A DNA stretch of 15,418 bases from contig URPQ01000047.1 of NCBI GenBank assembly GCA_900549755.1, positions 1 to 15,418 on the forward strand, given 5' to 3'. Below, one piece after another: positions 1 to 6,965 of this stretch (position 1 is its first letter; the number at the start of each line of letters is the position of its first letter). The translations under genes and the position numbers were made by a program. Source of the DNA: an uncultured Oscillospiraceae bacterium (GTDB lineage Bacteria; Bacillota; Clostridia; Oscillospirales; Acutalibacteraceae). The notes under the pieces were generated by a model. The model did no database searches. It worked only from the letters and a program-made list of their open reading frames with translations, and was not told where the DNA came from.

Positions 1-154
1 GTAAGAAATCGCGGAGCAGCTAAAACTGCGCGGCGAGTATATAAACGCCTACAAGCAAAGCCTTATCGCCCAGCTTGAAAACACATATATATTAGAGCCG
101 GACGGCACTAAAAGAAAGGTAAGGCGCAAGGATGATGCAGCTCCTCTTAACTGA
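1..154 (+). pseudogene. 3' remnant of a DUF896 (YnzC/UPF0291-like) small protein, cut by an in-frame stop at the window edge
   Basis: Reading from base 5 gives about 49 residues beginning EIAEQLKLRGEYINAY and continuing through QLENTYILEPDGTKRK, ending at TGA 152-154. The EQ-x-x-LR-x-EYI and Q-LENT-x-x-x-PDG pattern is the conserved C-terminal two-thirds of the DUF896 family, small helical cytoplasmic proteins of Firmicutes of poorly defined function. The codon just before, bases 2-4, is TAA in the same frame, where the family normally has Glu. There is no ATG, GTG or TTG in frame between that stop and the conserved region, so the visible part cannot be an independent gene. It is either the tail of a gene with a nonsense change (GAA or GAG to TAA) or an error at a contig edge. 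Its end overlaps the start of the next gene by about 20 bases. Confidence 0.55.
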
Positions 155-1085
155 TACCGCAACCCTTGAATCGAACAACGACCTGCCGCTTGAGGTCTTC
201 GATAAATTCGGCAAGGTGACAAAATTCGACAATATAACCCGCAAGGAGCTGCTGATGGCGGCAGCGGATAAGGACATAATACTCTGCAACAAAACGGTTA
301 TTGACAGGGAGGTTATGAACGCAGCGCCTAATTTACGCTATATAGGGCTTTTCGCCACGGGCTATAATAATATAGATATTGCCGCCGCAAAGGAAAAGGG
401 AATTACCGTTTGCAATGCGGGCAGCTACTCTACAAACGCCGTGACCCAGCAGGTTATAGGCTATATTCTTATGCACTACACCAAAATTCCGCAGTACGAC
501 GCCTTTGTAAAGCAGGGCGGGTGGAAGCGCTCGGGCGTTTTTTCTCCGCTTATTTTTTCGGACGACGAGGTATACGGCAAGACCCTCGGAATAGTGGGTT
601 ATGGAAATATAGGCAAGGCGGTGGAAAAAGCTGCCGAGGGGCTTGGTATGAATGTTTTGGTGCATACAAGAACCGTGCGCGAAAACGGCAAAACCAAATT
701 CGTCGGGTTTGATACGCTGCTTGAAAACAGCGATATTGTAACGCTGCACTGCCCCTTAAACCCGCAAAGCGAAAAAATGATGAACGCCGCGGCTTTTGCA
801 AAAATGCGGGACGGAGCTTTCTTTATAAACACCTCGCGCGGCGGCACGGTGGATGAAAACGCGCTTTTTGCCGCCCTTCAAAGCGGCAAGCTTTCGGGCG
901 CTGCAATAGATGTGCTGACAAGTGAGCCCATGCCGCCCGATTGCCCGCTTACAGACGCGCCGAATATAATTATCACCCCGCACACCGCTTGGGCGCCGCT
1001 GCCCACAAGACTGCGGCTTTTGGATATTGTAAGCGGCAATATAACCGCGTTTTTAAGCGGAAACACACAAAACCGAATAGTTTAA
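132..1085 (+). CDS. D-2-hydroxyacid dehydrogenase, glycerate/hydroxypyruvate-type
   Basis: This 317-residue cytoplasmic NAD(P)-dependent oxidoreductase should interconvert a 2-ketoacid and a D-2-hydroxyacid. The closest look is to glycerate dehydrogenase (hydroxypyruvate reductase). The nucleotide-binding motif GYGNIG is at residues 156-161 after a conserved YGKTLGIVG stretch. The catalytic triad of the family is complete: Arg236 in NTSRGG, Glu265 in TSEPMP and His284 in TPHTAW. Length is normal for the family (310-330). Two ATG codons lie in tandem at 132 and 135; the purine-rich AAAGGTAAGG at 115-124 can serve either. The start overlaps the DUF896 remnant, and an AraC-type regulator follows 23 bases later, so they are probably co-transcribed. 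The exact substrate (hydroxypyruvate, glyoxylate, phenylpyruvate or other) cannot be told from sequence. Confidence 0.9.
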   Translation: MMQLLLTDTATLESNNDLPLEVFDKFGKVTKFDNITRKELLMAAADKDIILCNKTVIDREVMNAAPNLRYIGLFATGYNNIDIAAAKEKGITVCNAGSYSTNAVTQQVIGYILMHYTKIPQYDAFVKQGGWKRSGVFSPLIFSDDEVYGKTLGIVGYGNIGKAVEKAAEGLGMNVLVHTRTVRENGKTKFVGFDTLLENSDIVTLHCPLNPQSEKMMNAAAFAKMRDGAFFINTSRGGTVDENALFAALQSGKLSGAAIDVLTSEPMPPDCPLTDAPNIIITPHTAWAPLPTRLRLLDIVSGNITAFLSGNTQNRIV

Positions 1086-1108
1086 TTTATACCGGGGCGG
1101 AGAAAAAT

Positions 1109-2008
1109 ATGTCTGATGGTATTATAGGCATGAAAAGCGGAAAGCACTTTCATTTTGATAATCTTTTTTTAAATTGTCCGGTAAAGTGCGGCTTTATCGA
1201 CCTGTATCAAATAGGTGAGCTTTGCTGTGAATCAGGCTATGTTATTGAAGAGCATATGCAAACACTGTGCGAAATAACCTATGTAATATCCGGCAGCGGG
1301 CGCGCATTTGTAGACGGCGAGCCCGTGCCGCTTACGGCGGGTGACGCTATGATAAACAGCGTAGGGCACAGGCATAAAATTGAGGCTGGTAAAAATTCAT
1401 TTCTGCGCTTTGCGTATATAGGCTTTTTATTCAACGGGAACGCCGCAAAGAAAAAATACCGAGATTTGACTGAAATTTATAATTCCTCACCCTTTAAAAT
1501 TCTTAAAGCGGACAGCACCGTTTACTACCCCTTTATAAGGCTGGTGGATGAGTTTTACCGCGGCGGGCTGTGCAGTGATAAAATAACCGAGTGCTATTGT
1601 GAGCAAATTATAATTCACACCGCGCGGCTTTTCTTTGATAACCCCGAAAAAGCGCTGCCGCAGCGCCGTATTGACCGCAAAAGCACCTGCCCGGCGGTAT
1701 ATTCGGTTATACGCTATGTTGAGGAAAATATTGAAAACATTGAAAGTATTCACGAAATCGCTGCCTACGCCGGCTACAGCTACACATATCTATCCCATTT
1801 ATTCAAAAACAAAACCGGAATAATCCTCAGCGAATATATAAGGTATAAAAAAATAGAGCGCGCGGCGTCTCTTATAAGGGACGGCGGAATGTCGCCCACA
1901 CAGGCGGGCGAGATTTTAAGGTATGAAAGCCTTGCCTCTTTCTCAAAATCCTTTAAAAGCGTTATGGGAATTTCTCCCCGCAAGTATGCCGCTGACTGCA
2001 AAAAATAA
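1109..2008 (+). CDS. AraC/XylS-family transcriptional regulator with N-terminal cupin-like sensor
   Basis: This is a 299-residue DNA-binding regulator. The C-terminal 100 residues hold the two helix-turn-helix motifs of the AraC family. The first is around residues 209-237 (IHEIAAYAGYSYTYLSHLFK), and the second around 261-294 ends in the family hallmark SFSKSFKSVMGISPRKY. Residues about 20-110 look like an AraC-type cupin ligand-binding half, with the strand-turn pattern EITYVISGSGRAFVDGEPVPL. The chosen start is ATG 1109, preceded by GGCGGA at 1096-1101 with seven bases of spacing. The frame stays open upstream to 941, but that stretch lies inside the dehydrogenase gene and has no binding site. 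It sits 23 bases after the dehydrogenase gene and likely controls a carbohydrate or hydroxyacid pathway; the ligand is unknown. Confidence 0.9.
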   Translation: MSDGIIGMKSGKHFHFDNLFLNCPVKCGFIDLYQIGELCCESGYVIEEHMQTLCEITYVISGSGRAFVDGEPVPLTAGDAMINSVGHRHKIEAGKNSFLRFAYIGFLFNGNAAKKKYRDLTEIYNSSPFKILKADSTVYYPFIRLVDEFYRGGLCSDKITECYCEQIIIHTARLFFDNPEKALPQRRIDRKSTCPAVYSVIRYVEENIENIESIHEIAAYAGYSYTYLSHLFKNKTGIILSEYIRYKKIERAASLIRDGGMSPTQAGEILRYESLASFSKSFKSVMGISPRKYAADCKK

Positions 2009-2091
2009 TTTGTAGAAAATCACAATTTAACTTTTTTAAGTATATCTAAATTGTAAATGTGAACAAACTTTTAAAATCAGCTCGTATTTTG

Positions 2092-2120
2092 TTGACTTTA
2101 GTCGCTCAGTGTGTTACGAT
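2092..2120 (+). promoter_or_regulatory. Sigma-A-type promoter of the guanine riboswitch/xpt operon
   Basis: TTGACT at 2092-2097 is separated by 17 bases from TACGAT at 2115-2120. TG at 2112-2113 gives an extended -10 arrangement. Transcription would start near 2127, about 27 bases before the riboswitch P1 stem. The rest of the 2009-2091 stretch is AT-rich and codes for nothing I recognise. Confidence 0.65.
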
Positions 2121-2153
2121 AATACCAGCGAAAGCGAAACAATTTAATATTTG

Positions 2154-2219
2154 CCAATATAGGTTTGGATTGATGGCCCAAATGTTTCTACCGCACGCCG
2201 TATAAGTTGCGACTATTGG
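2154..2219 (+). ncRNA. Guanine-class purine riboswitch aptamer
   Basis: All elements of the purine aptamer are visible. P1 pairs CCAATA 2154-2159 with TATTGG 2214-2219. P2 pairs 2164-2168 region GTTTGG with CCAAAT near 2178-2183, with the L2 end GATGG at 2172-2176. The invariant J2/3 TTTCTACC is at 2185-2192. P3 pairs CGCA 2192-2195 with TGCG 2208-2211, and its loop holds CCGTA, whose two C residues can kiss the L2 GG. The specificity base, equivalent to position 74 of the B. subtilis xpt aptamer, is C at 2213 (GACTAT), which predicts guanine or hypoxanthine recognition rather than adenine (U). It lies directly upstream of xpt, the classical guanine-riboswitch target. Confidence 0.93.
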
Positions 2220-2275
2220 TGAAGTCAGCTTTAAATGCCGGCTTTTTAAACGTTTTTCTGCGTTTATATATTGGC

Positions 2276-2310
2276 AAACAGACTTACGGAAGAAGTCTGT
2301 TTTTTTGTTT
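2276..2310 (+). terminator. Intrinsic terminator of the guanine riboswitch expression platform
   Basis: CAGACTT 2279-2285 pairs perfectly with AAGTCTG 2293-2299 around a seven-base loop. Three more A-T pairs extend the base, and a run of seven T follows (2300-2306). It stands between the aptamer and the xpt start codon, so guanine binding should favour termination. Two candidate competing pairings are described in the findings. Confidence 0.85.
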
Positions 2311-2337
2311 TTTAAAAATATAAAAGGAGCGCGCCTG

Positions 2338-2910
2338 ATGAAAGCTTTAGAAGAAAAAATTCTAAAAGAGGGAAAGGTTCTTCCCGGCAATATTCTCAAG
2401 GTGGGCTCTTTTTTAAATCATCAGATAGACGTTGATTTCATAATGGAAATGGGGCGCGAAACAGCGCGGCTCTTTGAAAATGAAAAAATAACGAAAATTC
2501 TTACTATTGAGACCTCGGGCATAGCAATAGCGGTAGGCGCGGGCGCGGCAATGCACGTTCCTGTTGTATTTGCGAAAAAGCATAAATCAAGCAATGTTTC
2601 GGGTGAGGTTTTAAGCACCGTAGTTCACTCCTACACACACGGAACGGATTATACCGTGGTTGTTGAAAAGGATTACATAAGCCCCGACGATAAAATATTA
2701 TTGGTAGACGATTTTCTTGCAAACGGCAAGGCACTTTTGGGACTTATTGATATAGCCGAGCAGGCGGGCGCCGAGGTTGTGGGCGCTTGCTGCGCTATTG
2801 AAAAAGGCTTTCAGAAGGGCGGAGACTCTCTCCGCGCCGACGGAATACGGGTTGAATCGCTCGCGGTTATTGACAGTATGAGCGACACCTCGGTCACATT
2901 CCGCAAGTAA
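2338..2910 (+). CDS. xpt: Xanthine phosphoribosyltransferase
   Basis: This 190-residue cytoplasmic enzyme should transfer the ribose-phosphate of PRPP to xanthine, making XMP for guanine nucleotide salvage. The N-terminus is typical of Xpt (MKALEEKILKEG, GSFLNHQID at 23-31). The PRPP-binding loop of type I phosphoribosyltransferases is ILLVDDFLANGKA at 120-132, with the adjacent acidic pair D124-D125. Length matches B. subtilis Xpt closely (about 190-194). The start is ATG 2338, which follows AAAAGGAG at 2322-2329. The frame is open back to 2305 but that part overlaps the terminator. It is the first gene behind the guanine riboswitch and is followed after 61 bases by a nucleoside-type ABC importer, so salvage and uptake should be repressed together when guanine is plentiful. 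Confidence 0.95.
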   Translation: MKALEEKILKEGKVLPGNILKVGSFLNHQIDVDFIMEMGRETARLFENEKITKILTIETSGIAIAVGAGAAMHVPVVFAKKHKSSNVSGEVLSTVVHSYTHGTDYTVVVEKDYISPDDKILLVDDFLANGKALLGLIDIAEQAGAEVVGACCAIEKGFQKGGDSLRADGIRVESLAVIDSMSDTSVTFRK

Positions 2911-2971
2911 AATACGGATAATCGCGGTTTACCGCTTTATCAAAATAAATAATTTTTCGGAGGAAGAAATT

Positions 2972-4261
2972 ATGAAGAAAATTACGGCAATGCTTCTCTG
3001 CCTTGCAATGCTTTTTGCTTTTGCAGGGTGCGGCAGCAAGGACACAGGCTCCGGCTCAACCGGCAACAACGCAAAAAAGGGTGTCAGCGAGGATATTCTT
3101 CCGCGTCTTGACATTAAATCGGAGGTTACCGTACCTGACGATTTCAAAATCGGTATGATCTGCCTGCACGACGAAAACTCCACCTATGATAACAACTTCA
3201 TCCAGGCTTTAAAGTCTGTTCAGAAGGGTATGGGTCTTAAAGACGATCAGGTAGTTATAGTTACCGGCATCGGCGAAGACAGCAAGTGCTACGATACCGC
3301 TGTTGACCTTGCTAAAAATAAGGGCTGCAAGGTTATATTTGCCGATTCTTTCGGTCATGAATCCTTTATGAAGCAGGCGGCTCAGGAATTCCCGAACGTT
3401 CAGTTCTGCCACGCTACCGGTACTTCGGGCAAGAGAGCCGGAATTGCCAATTTCCACAATGCTTTCGCCTCTATTTACGAAGGCAGATACCTTGCGGGTA
3501 TAGCCGCCGGTATGAAGCTTAACGAAATGATCAAAGCCGGCAAGATAAAGGCTGAAGAGGCTGTTATCGGTTATGTAGGCGCTTATACCTATGCTGAGGT
3601 TATCTCGGGTATGACTTCTTTCTTCCTCGGCGCACGTTCTGTTTGCGAAACCGCTACAATGAAGGTTCGCTACACCGGTTCTTGGTACGACCAGGGCAAG
3701 GAGCAGGAAGCTGCTACCGCTCTTATCGAAAAGGACAAGTGCGTTCTTATAAGCCAGCACGCTGACTCCCTCGGCGCTCCCACCGCTTGCGAGCTTGCAG
3801 GCGTTCCGAATGTTTCCTACAACGGCAGCACCTATTCAGCAGGTAAGAATACTTTCATAGTTTCTTCCGCTATCAACTGGGCGCCTTACTTCCAGTACAT
3901 TATTGAGTGCGCTGTTAAGGGACAGGCTATCGATTCCGACTGGTGCGGCGATATAGCTACAAACTCTGTTGTACTCAGCGGTATAAACGAGGGCGTTGCA
4001 GCCGAAGGCACCGAGGCTAAGATGAAAGAAGCTATCGACGCTTTCAAGGCAGGCACACTCAAGGTATTTGCTACCGATAAGTTCACTGTTGACGGCAAAA
4101 AGCTTGACCAGTATTTAGCTGATGTTGACGGCGACTTCAAGGGCGAGACCAACGTTGTACACGACGGTTACTTTGATGAGTCCAACGCTAAAGACTTCCG
4201 CTCCGCTCCTTATTTCGATATTATAATCGACGGTGTTACAAACCTTAACAAAGAGGTTTAA
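2972..4261 (+). CDS. Bmp/PnrA-family nucleoside-binding lipoprotein of an ABC importer (NupN-like)
   Basis: This 429-residue exported substrate-binding lipoprotein is probably for purine nucleosides. The signal peptide (MKKITAMLLCLAMLF) ends in the lipobox AFAGC with Cys20, so the mature protein is anchored in the membrane by a lipid, followed by a Gly/Ser/Thr/Asn linker. The body shows the Bmp (PF02608-type) pattern: a first strand KIGMICLHDENSTYDNNF, GCKVIFADSFGHESFM around 113-130, a GRYLAGIAAGM segment and VIGYVGAYTYAEVISGMTSF. It is longer than the usual 330-360 residues. Start ATG 2972 follows a strong GGAGGAAG at 2960-2967. Codon choice (GCT, GGT, GTT, TTC, AAG) differs visibly from neighbours and looks like that of a highly expressed gene. 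Co-location with xpt and a guanine riboswitch supports a guanosine/inosine ligand, as for B. subtilis NupN; that is inference. Confidence 0.9.
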   Translation: MKKITAMLLCLAMLFAFAGCGSKDTGSGSTGNNAKKGVSEDILPRLDIKSEVTVPDDFKIGMICLHDENSTYDNNFIQALKSVQKGMGLKDDQVVIVTGIGEDSKCYDTAVDLAKNKGCKVIFADSFGHESFMKQAAQEFPNVQFCHATGTSGKRAGIANFHNAFASIYEGRYLAGIAAGMKLNEMIKAGKIKAEEAVIGYVGAYTYAEVISGMTSFFLGARSVCETATMKVRYTGSWYDQGKEQEAATALIEKDKCVLISQHADSLGAPTACELAGVPNVSYNGSTYSAGKNTFIVSSAINWAPYFQYIIECAVKGQAIDSDWCGDIATNSVVLSGINEGVAAEGTEAKMKEAIDAFKAGTLKVFATDKFTVDGKKLDQYLADVDGDFKGETNVVHDGYFDESNAKDFRSAPYFDIIIDGVTNLNKEV

Positions 4262-4286
4262 TTAACGCTTTAGACCTAACTATCCC

Positions 4287-4320
4287 ACACAAGGGGAATA
4301 TTTTCCCCTTGTGTATTTTG
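4287..4320 (+). terminator. Strong hairpin between the binding-protein and ATPase genes (partial terminator or mRNA stabiliser)
   Basis: ACACAAGGGGAA 4287-4298 and TTCCCCTTGTGT 4303-4314 form a perfect 12-bp stem with a four-base loop, followed by ATTTTGATTTTT. It lies inside the operon, 26 bases after the lipoprotein stop codon and 35 bases before the ATPase start. In ABC importer operons such hairpins commonly let the binding protein be made in excess over the membrane parts. Confidence 0.75.
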
Positions 4321-4348
4321 ATTTTTAAAACATACAGGGAGGATACTT

Positions 4349-5878
4349 GTGAACGCGCTTGAAATAAGAAACGTAACAAAACGCTTCGGTAAGGTAGTAG
4401 CAAACAAGAATATAAATCTTACGGTTGAAAAGGGCGAAATACTTGCCGTACTGGGCGAAAACGGCTCGGGCAAGACTACGCTTATGAATATGATTGCAGG
4501 TATCTACCACCCTGACGAGGGCGAGATTCTTGTAAACGGCGAACACGTTGTTATAAACTCGCCGAAGGACGCTTTTAACCTTAAAATAGGTATGATCCAC
4601 CAGCATTTTAAGCTTGTGGATGTATTTGACGCCACCGAAAACATAGTTTTGGGAATTGACGGTGATAAACGCTTTAACCTTAAAGAGGCGGCAAAGCGGG
4701 TTGCCGAAATTTCAGAGAAATACGGGTTTGAAATTGACCCGAAAAAGAAAATTTATCAGATGTCGGTTTCGGAAAAGCAGACCGTTGAAATAATAAAGGT
4801 GCTTTACCGCGGCGCGGATATACTGATACTTGACGAGCCGACGGCGGTGCTTACCCCGCAGGAGACCGAAAAACTTTTCGCGGTGCTCAGAAGAATGCGC
4901 AGCGACGGCAAGTCGATAATAATAATAACTCACAAAATGCACGAGGTGCTTTCCGTTTCCGACCGCGTGGCGATACTCCGCCGCGGCGAATACATAGATA
5001 CGGTAATAACAAAGGAAACGAGCGAAGCCGAGCTTACCGAAATGATGGTGGGCAAAAAAGTATCACTTAACATTGACAGAACAGAACCCGAAAACCCCGC
5101 CGAGCGCCTTATGATAAAAGGTCTCGACCTTTACAGCGAAGAGGGCATTAAGGTTCTTGATGATATATCATTCACCGCAAACAGCGGCGAAATTTTAGGC
5201 ATTGCAGGCATTGCGGGCAGCGGTCAGCGCGAGCTTTTGGAGGCTATTGCGGGTCTTCAGAAAATAAGCAGCGGCGAAATAATTTACAATAACCCGAAAA
5301 CCGGCGTCGCCGAAAACCTGCGCGATAAAACCCCAATGCAGATTCGCGAGCTGGGCGTCCGTCTTTCGTTCGTACCCGAGGACAGGCTCGGAATGGGGCT
5401 TGTGGGTAATATGGACATTGTGGATAATATGATGCTGCGCAGCTACCGCCGCGGGCGCTCTATGTTCCTCAACCGCCAGTCGCCCAAAAAGCTTGCCGAG
5501 GATATTATAAACGACCTTGAAATTGCAACTCCCAGCGCAAACACCCCCGTGCGCAGGCTTTCGGGCGGTAACGTGCAAAAGGTGCTTGTAGGGCGTGAAA
5601 TTGCCTCCTCCCCCACGGTGCTTATGGCGGCGTACCCCGTGAGAGGGCTTGACATTAACTCCTCTTATATGATATACAATCTTCTCAATCAGCAGAAGAA
5701 AAACGGCGTTGCCGTTATATTCGTCGGTGAGGATTTAGACGTTTTAATTGAGCTTTGCGACCGCATTATAGTTGTAAACTCGGGCAGAGTTACCGGCATT
5801 GTGGATGCAAGAGAAACCACAAAGGAAGAACTTGGACTTTTAATGACAAAATCGGGAGGCAATGAAAATGGCAAGTGA
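4349..5878 (+). CDS. Nucleoside ABC importer ATP-binding protein with two tandem ATPase domains (NupO-like)
   Basis: This 509-residue cytoplasmic double ATPase has the sugar/nucleoside (RbsA/NupO) architecture. Domain 1 has Walker A GENGSGKTT at 36-44, a degenerate signature VSEKQ at 140-144, Walker B LILDEP at 159-164 and the switch His195 in ITHK. Domain 2 has GIAGSGQR at 287-294 where the P-loop lysine is missing, a good signature LSGGNVQK at 404-411, and no catalytic Glu in VLMAAYPVRGLD. That one-intact, one-degenerate pairing is normal for this family, so a composite active site is expected. The start is GTG 4349, six bases after GGGAGG at 4337-4342; no ATG fits. It overlaps the next gene's start and works with the lipoprotein and two permeases here. 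Confidence 0.93.
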   Translation: MNALEIRNVTKRFGKVVANKNINLTVEKGEILAVLGENGSGKTTLMNMIAGIYHPDEGEILVNGEHVVINSPKDAFNLKIGMIHQHFKLVDVFDATENIVLGIDGDKRFNLKEAAKRVAEISEKYGFEIDPKKKIYQMSVSEKQTVEIIKVLYRGADILILDEPTAVLTPQETEKLFAVLRRMRSDGKSIIIITHKMHEVLSVSDRVAILRRGEYIDTVITKETSEAELTEMMVGKKVSLNIDRTEPENPAERLMIKGLDLYSEEGIKVLDDISFTANSGEILGIAGIAGSGQRELLEAIAGLQKISSGEIIYNNPKTGVAENLRDKTPMQIRELGVRLSFVPEDRLGMGLVGNMDIVDNMMLRSYRRGRSMFLNRQSPKKLAEDIINDLEIATPSANTPVRRLSGGNVQKVLVGREIASSPTVLMAAYPVRGLDINSSYMIYNLLNQQKKNGVAVIFVGEDLDVLIELCDRIIVVNSGRVTGIVDARETTKEELGLLMTKSGGNENGK

Positions 5879-6965
5879 AAAAAATCTTAAACGCGAGCCT
5901 CTCGCCTATATTTCAAAAAGGGACAATGTTTCTCTTACCTACCGCATAGCGGTGCGGGCTATAGCAATTGTTTTGGCGCTTATAGTTTGCGGCGTTGTAA
6001 CAAAGGTGCTAACGGGCGATAATCCTATCTCAATTTATCAGACAATAGTTCACGGCGCCGTGGGCAAGGGCAGACTGCTTGTTACAATTCACGATATTGC
6101 AATTCTCCTTTGCATATCCTTAGCGGTCACTCCCGCTTTCCGTATGCGCTTTTGGAACACGGGCGCAGAGGGTCAGGTGCTTATAGGCTGCCTTGCCACC
6201 GCCGCCTGTATGTTCTGGCTCGGCGGTAAGGTTCCGAACGGCGTGCTTATTCTTATTATGACCGTTTCCGCCATAGTTTCGGGTATGATTTGGGGCGTTA
6301 TTCCCGCAATATTCAAGGCGCAGTGGAAAACCAACGAAACGCTTTTCACCCTTATGATGAACTATGTTGCAATTCAGCTTGTTGAATATTTCCTTAAAAT
6401 AGCCGATAAAAGCGGCTCAAACGTTGTAGGACCCGACCTTTTATCCCACGGCTGGCTGCCCGATATTTTCGGGGTGAAATATCTGCTTAACATTATAATT
6501 GTTGCGGTTATTACCGTTTTAATGCAGATATATCTTAAATACAGCAAGCACGGCTACGAAATTTCGGTTGTGGGCGAAAGCGAAAACACCGCGCGCTACA
6601 TAGGCATAAACGTTAAAAAGGTTATTATCCGCACAATGCTGGTGTCGGGCGCTATATGCGGGCTTGCAGGTCTCTTGCTTGTGGGCGGTTCTTCCCACTC
6701 TATCGATTCAAATCTGGTAGGCGGCAGAGGCTTTACCGCCATAATGGTTTCATGGCTCGGCAAATTCAATCCGATCACAATGATTTTAACCACCCTGCTG
6801 CTCGTCTTTTTGGGGCGCGGCGCAGACGAGGTTACCTCTAAATTCGGTTTGAACGGCGATTTTTCCGATATTTTAACCGGAATAATTCTTTTCTTCATAA
6901 TCGGCTGTGAATTTTTTATAAACTATAAAATCAATTTCAGCCACCGTAAAAAGGAGGAGAAATAA
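5868..6965 (+). CDS. Nucleoside ABC importer permease 1 (NupP-like, BPD_transp_2 family)
   Basis: This 365-residue integral membrane protein has about eight to ten hydrophobic segments. The first is at about residues 26-49. Family signatures are FRMRFWNTGAEGQVLIG at 91-107 and WKTNETLFTLMMNYVA at 153-168, the ATPase-coupling and channel region found in NupP/BmpC-type permeases. The C-terminal half holds AICGLAGLLLVGG and GRGFTAIMVSWLG, also typical. Two ATGs are possible, 5862 and 5868. GGGAGG at 5854-5859 stands only two bases from the first but eight from the second, so 5868 is preferred. It overlaps the ATPase gene by about 11 bases and is followed by permease 2 with a TAATG overlap. It should form a heterodimeric membrane channel with that protein. 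Confidence 0.92.
   Translation: MASEKNLKREPLAYISKRDNVSLTYRIAVRAIAIVLALIVCGVVTKVLTGDNPISIYQTIVHGAVGKGRLLVTIHDIAILLCISLAVTPAFRMRFWNTGAEGQVLIGCLATAACMFWLGGKVPNGVLILIMTVSAIVSGMIWGVIPAIFKAQWKTNETLFTLMMNYVAIQLVEYFLKIADKSGSNVVGPDLLSHGWLPDIFGVKYLLNIIIVAVITVLMQIYLKYSKHGYEISVVGESENTARYIGINVKKVIIRTMLVSGAICGLAGLLLVGGSSHSIDSNLVGGRGFTAIMVSWLGKFNPITMILTTLLLVFLGRGADEVTSKFGLNGDFSDILTGIILFFIIGCEFFINYKINFSHRKKEEK

Noticed and set aside
333..749. Long antisense open frames, here and at 3209-3760, 5195-5578 and 7863-8432
   Set aside because: They lie opposite well-identified genes, have no ribosome sites or family resemblance and follow from codon bias of the + strand genes.
941..1108. Upstream in-frame start for the AraC-family gene
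   Set aside because: It lies within the dehydrogenase gene in another frame, with no ribosome site; ATG 1109 has GGCGGA at good spacing.
2022..2054. AT-rich inverted repeat (ACAATTTA/TAAATTGT) after the AraC gene as terminator
   Set aside because: The stem is almost all A-T with a long loop and no following T run; it could be a weak hairpin or chance in AT-rich DNA.
2305..2337. Earlier start for xpt
   Set aside because: It would begin inside the terminator T tract and add residues not found in Xpt proteins; ATG 2338 has AAAAGGAG.
2924..2935. Small GCGG/CCGC hairpin between xpt and the lipoprotein gene as a terminator
   Set aside because: Only four base pairs with a four-base loop and no proper T run; more likely neutral or a minor processing site.
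5119..5870. Broken second ATPase domain in the nucleoside importer as a sign of gene decay
   Set aside because: Loss of the P-loop lysine and catalytic Glu in the second domain is usual for this family; the frame is intact and length normal.
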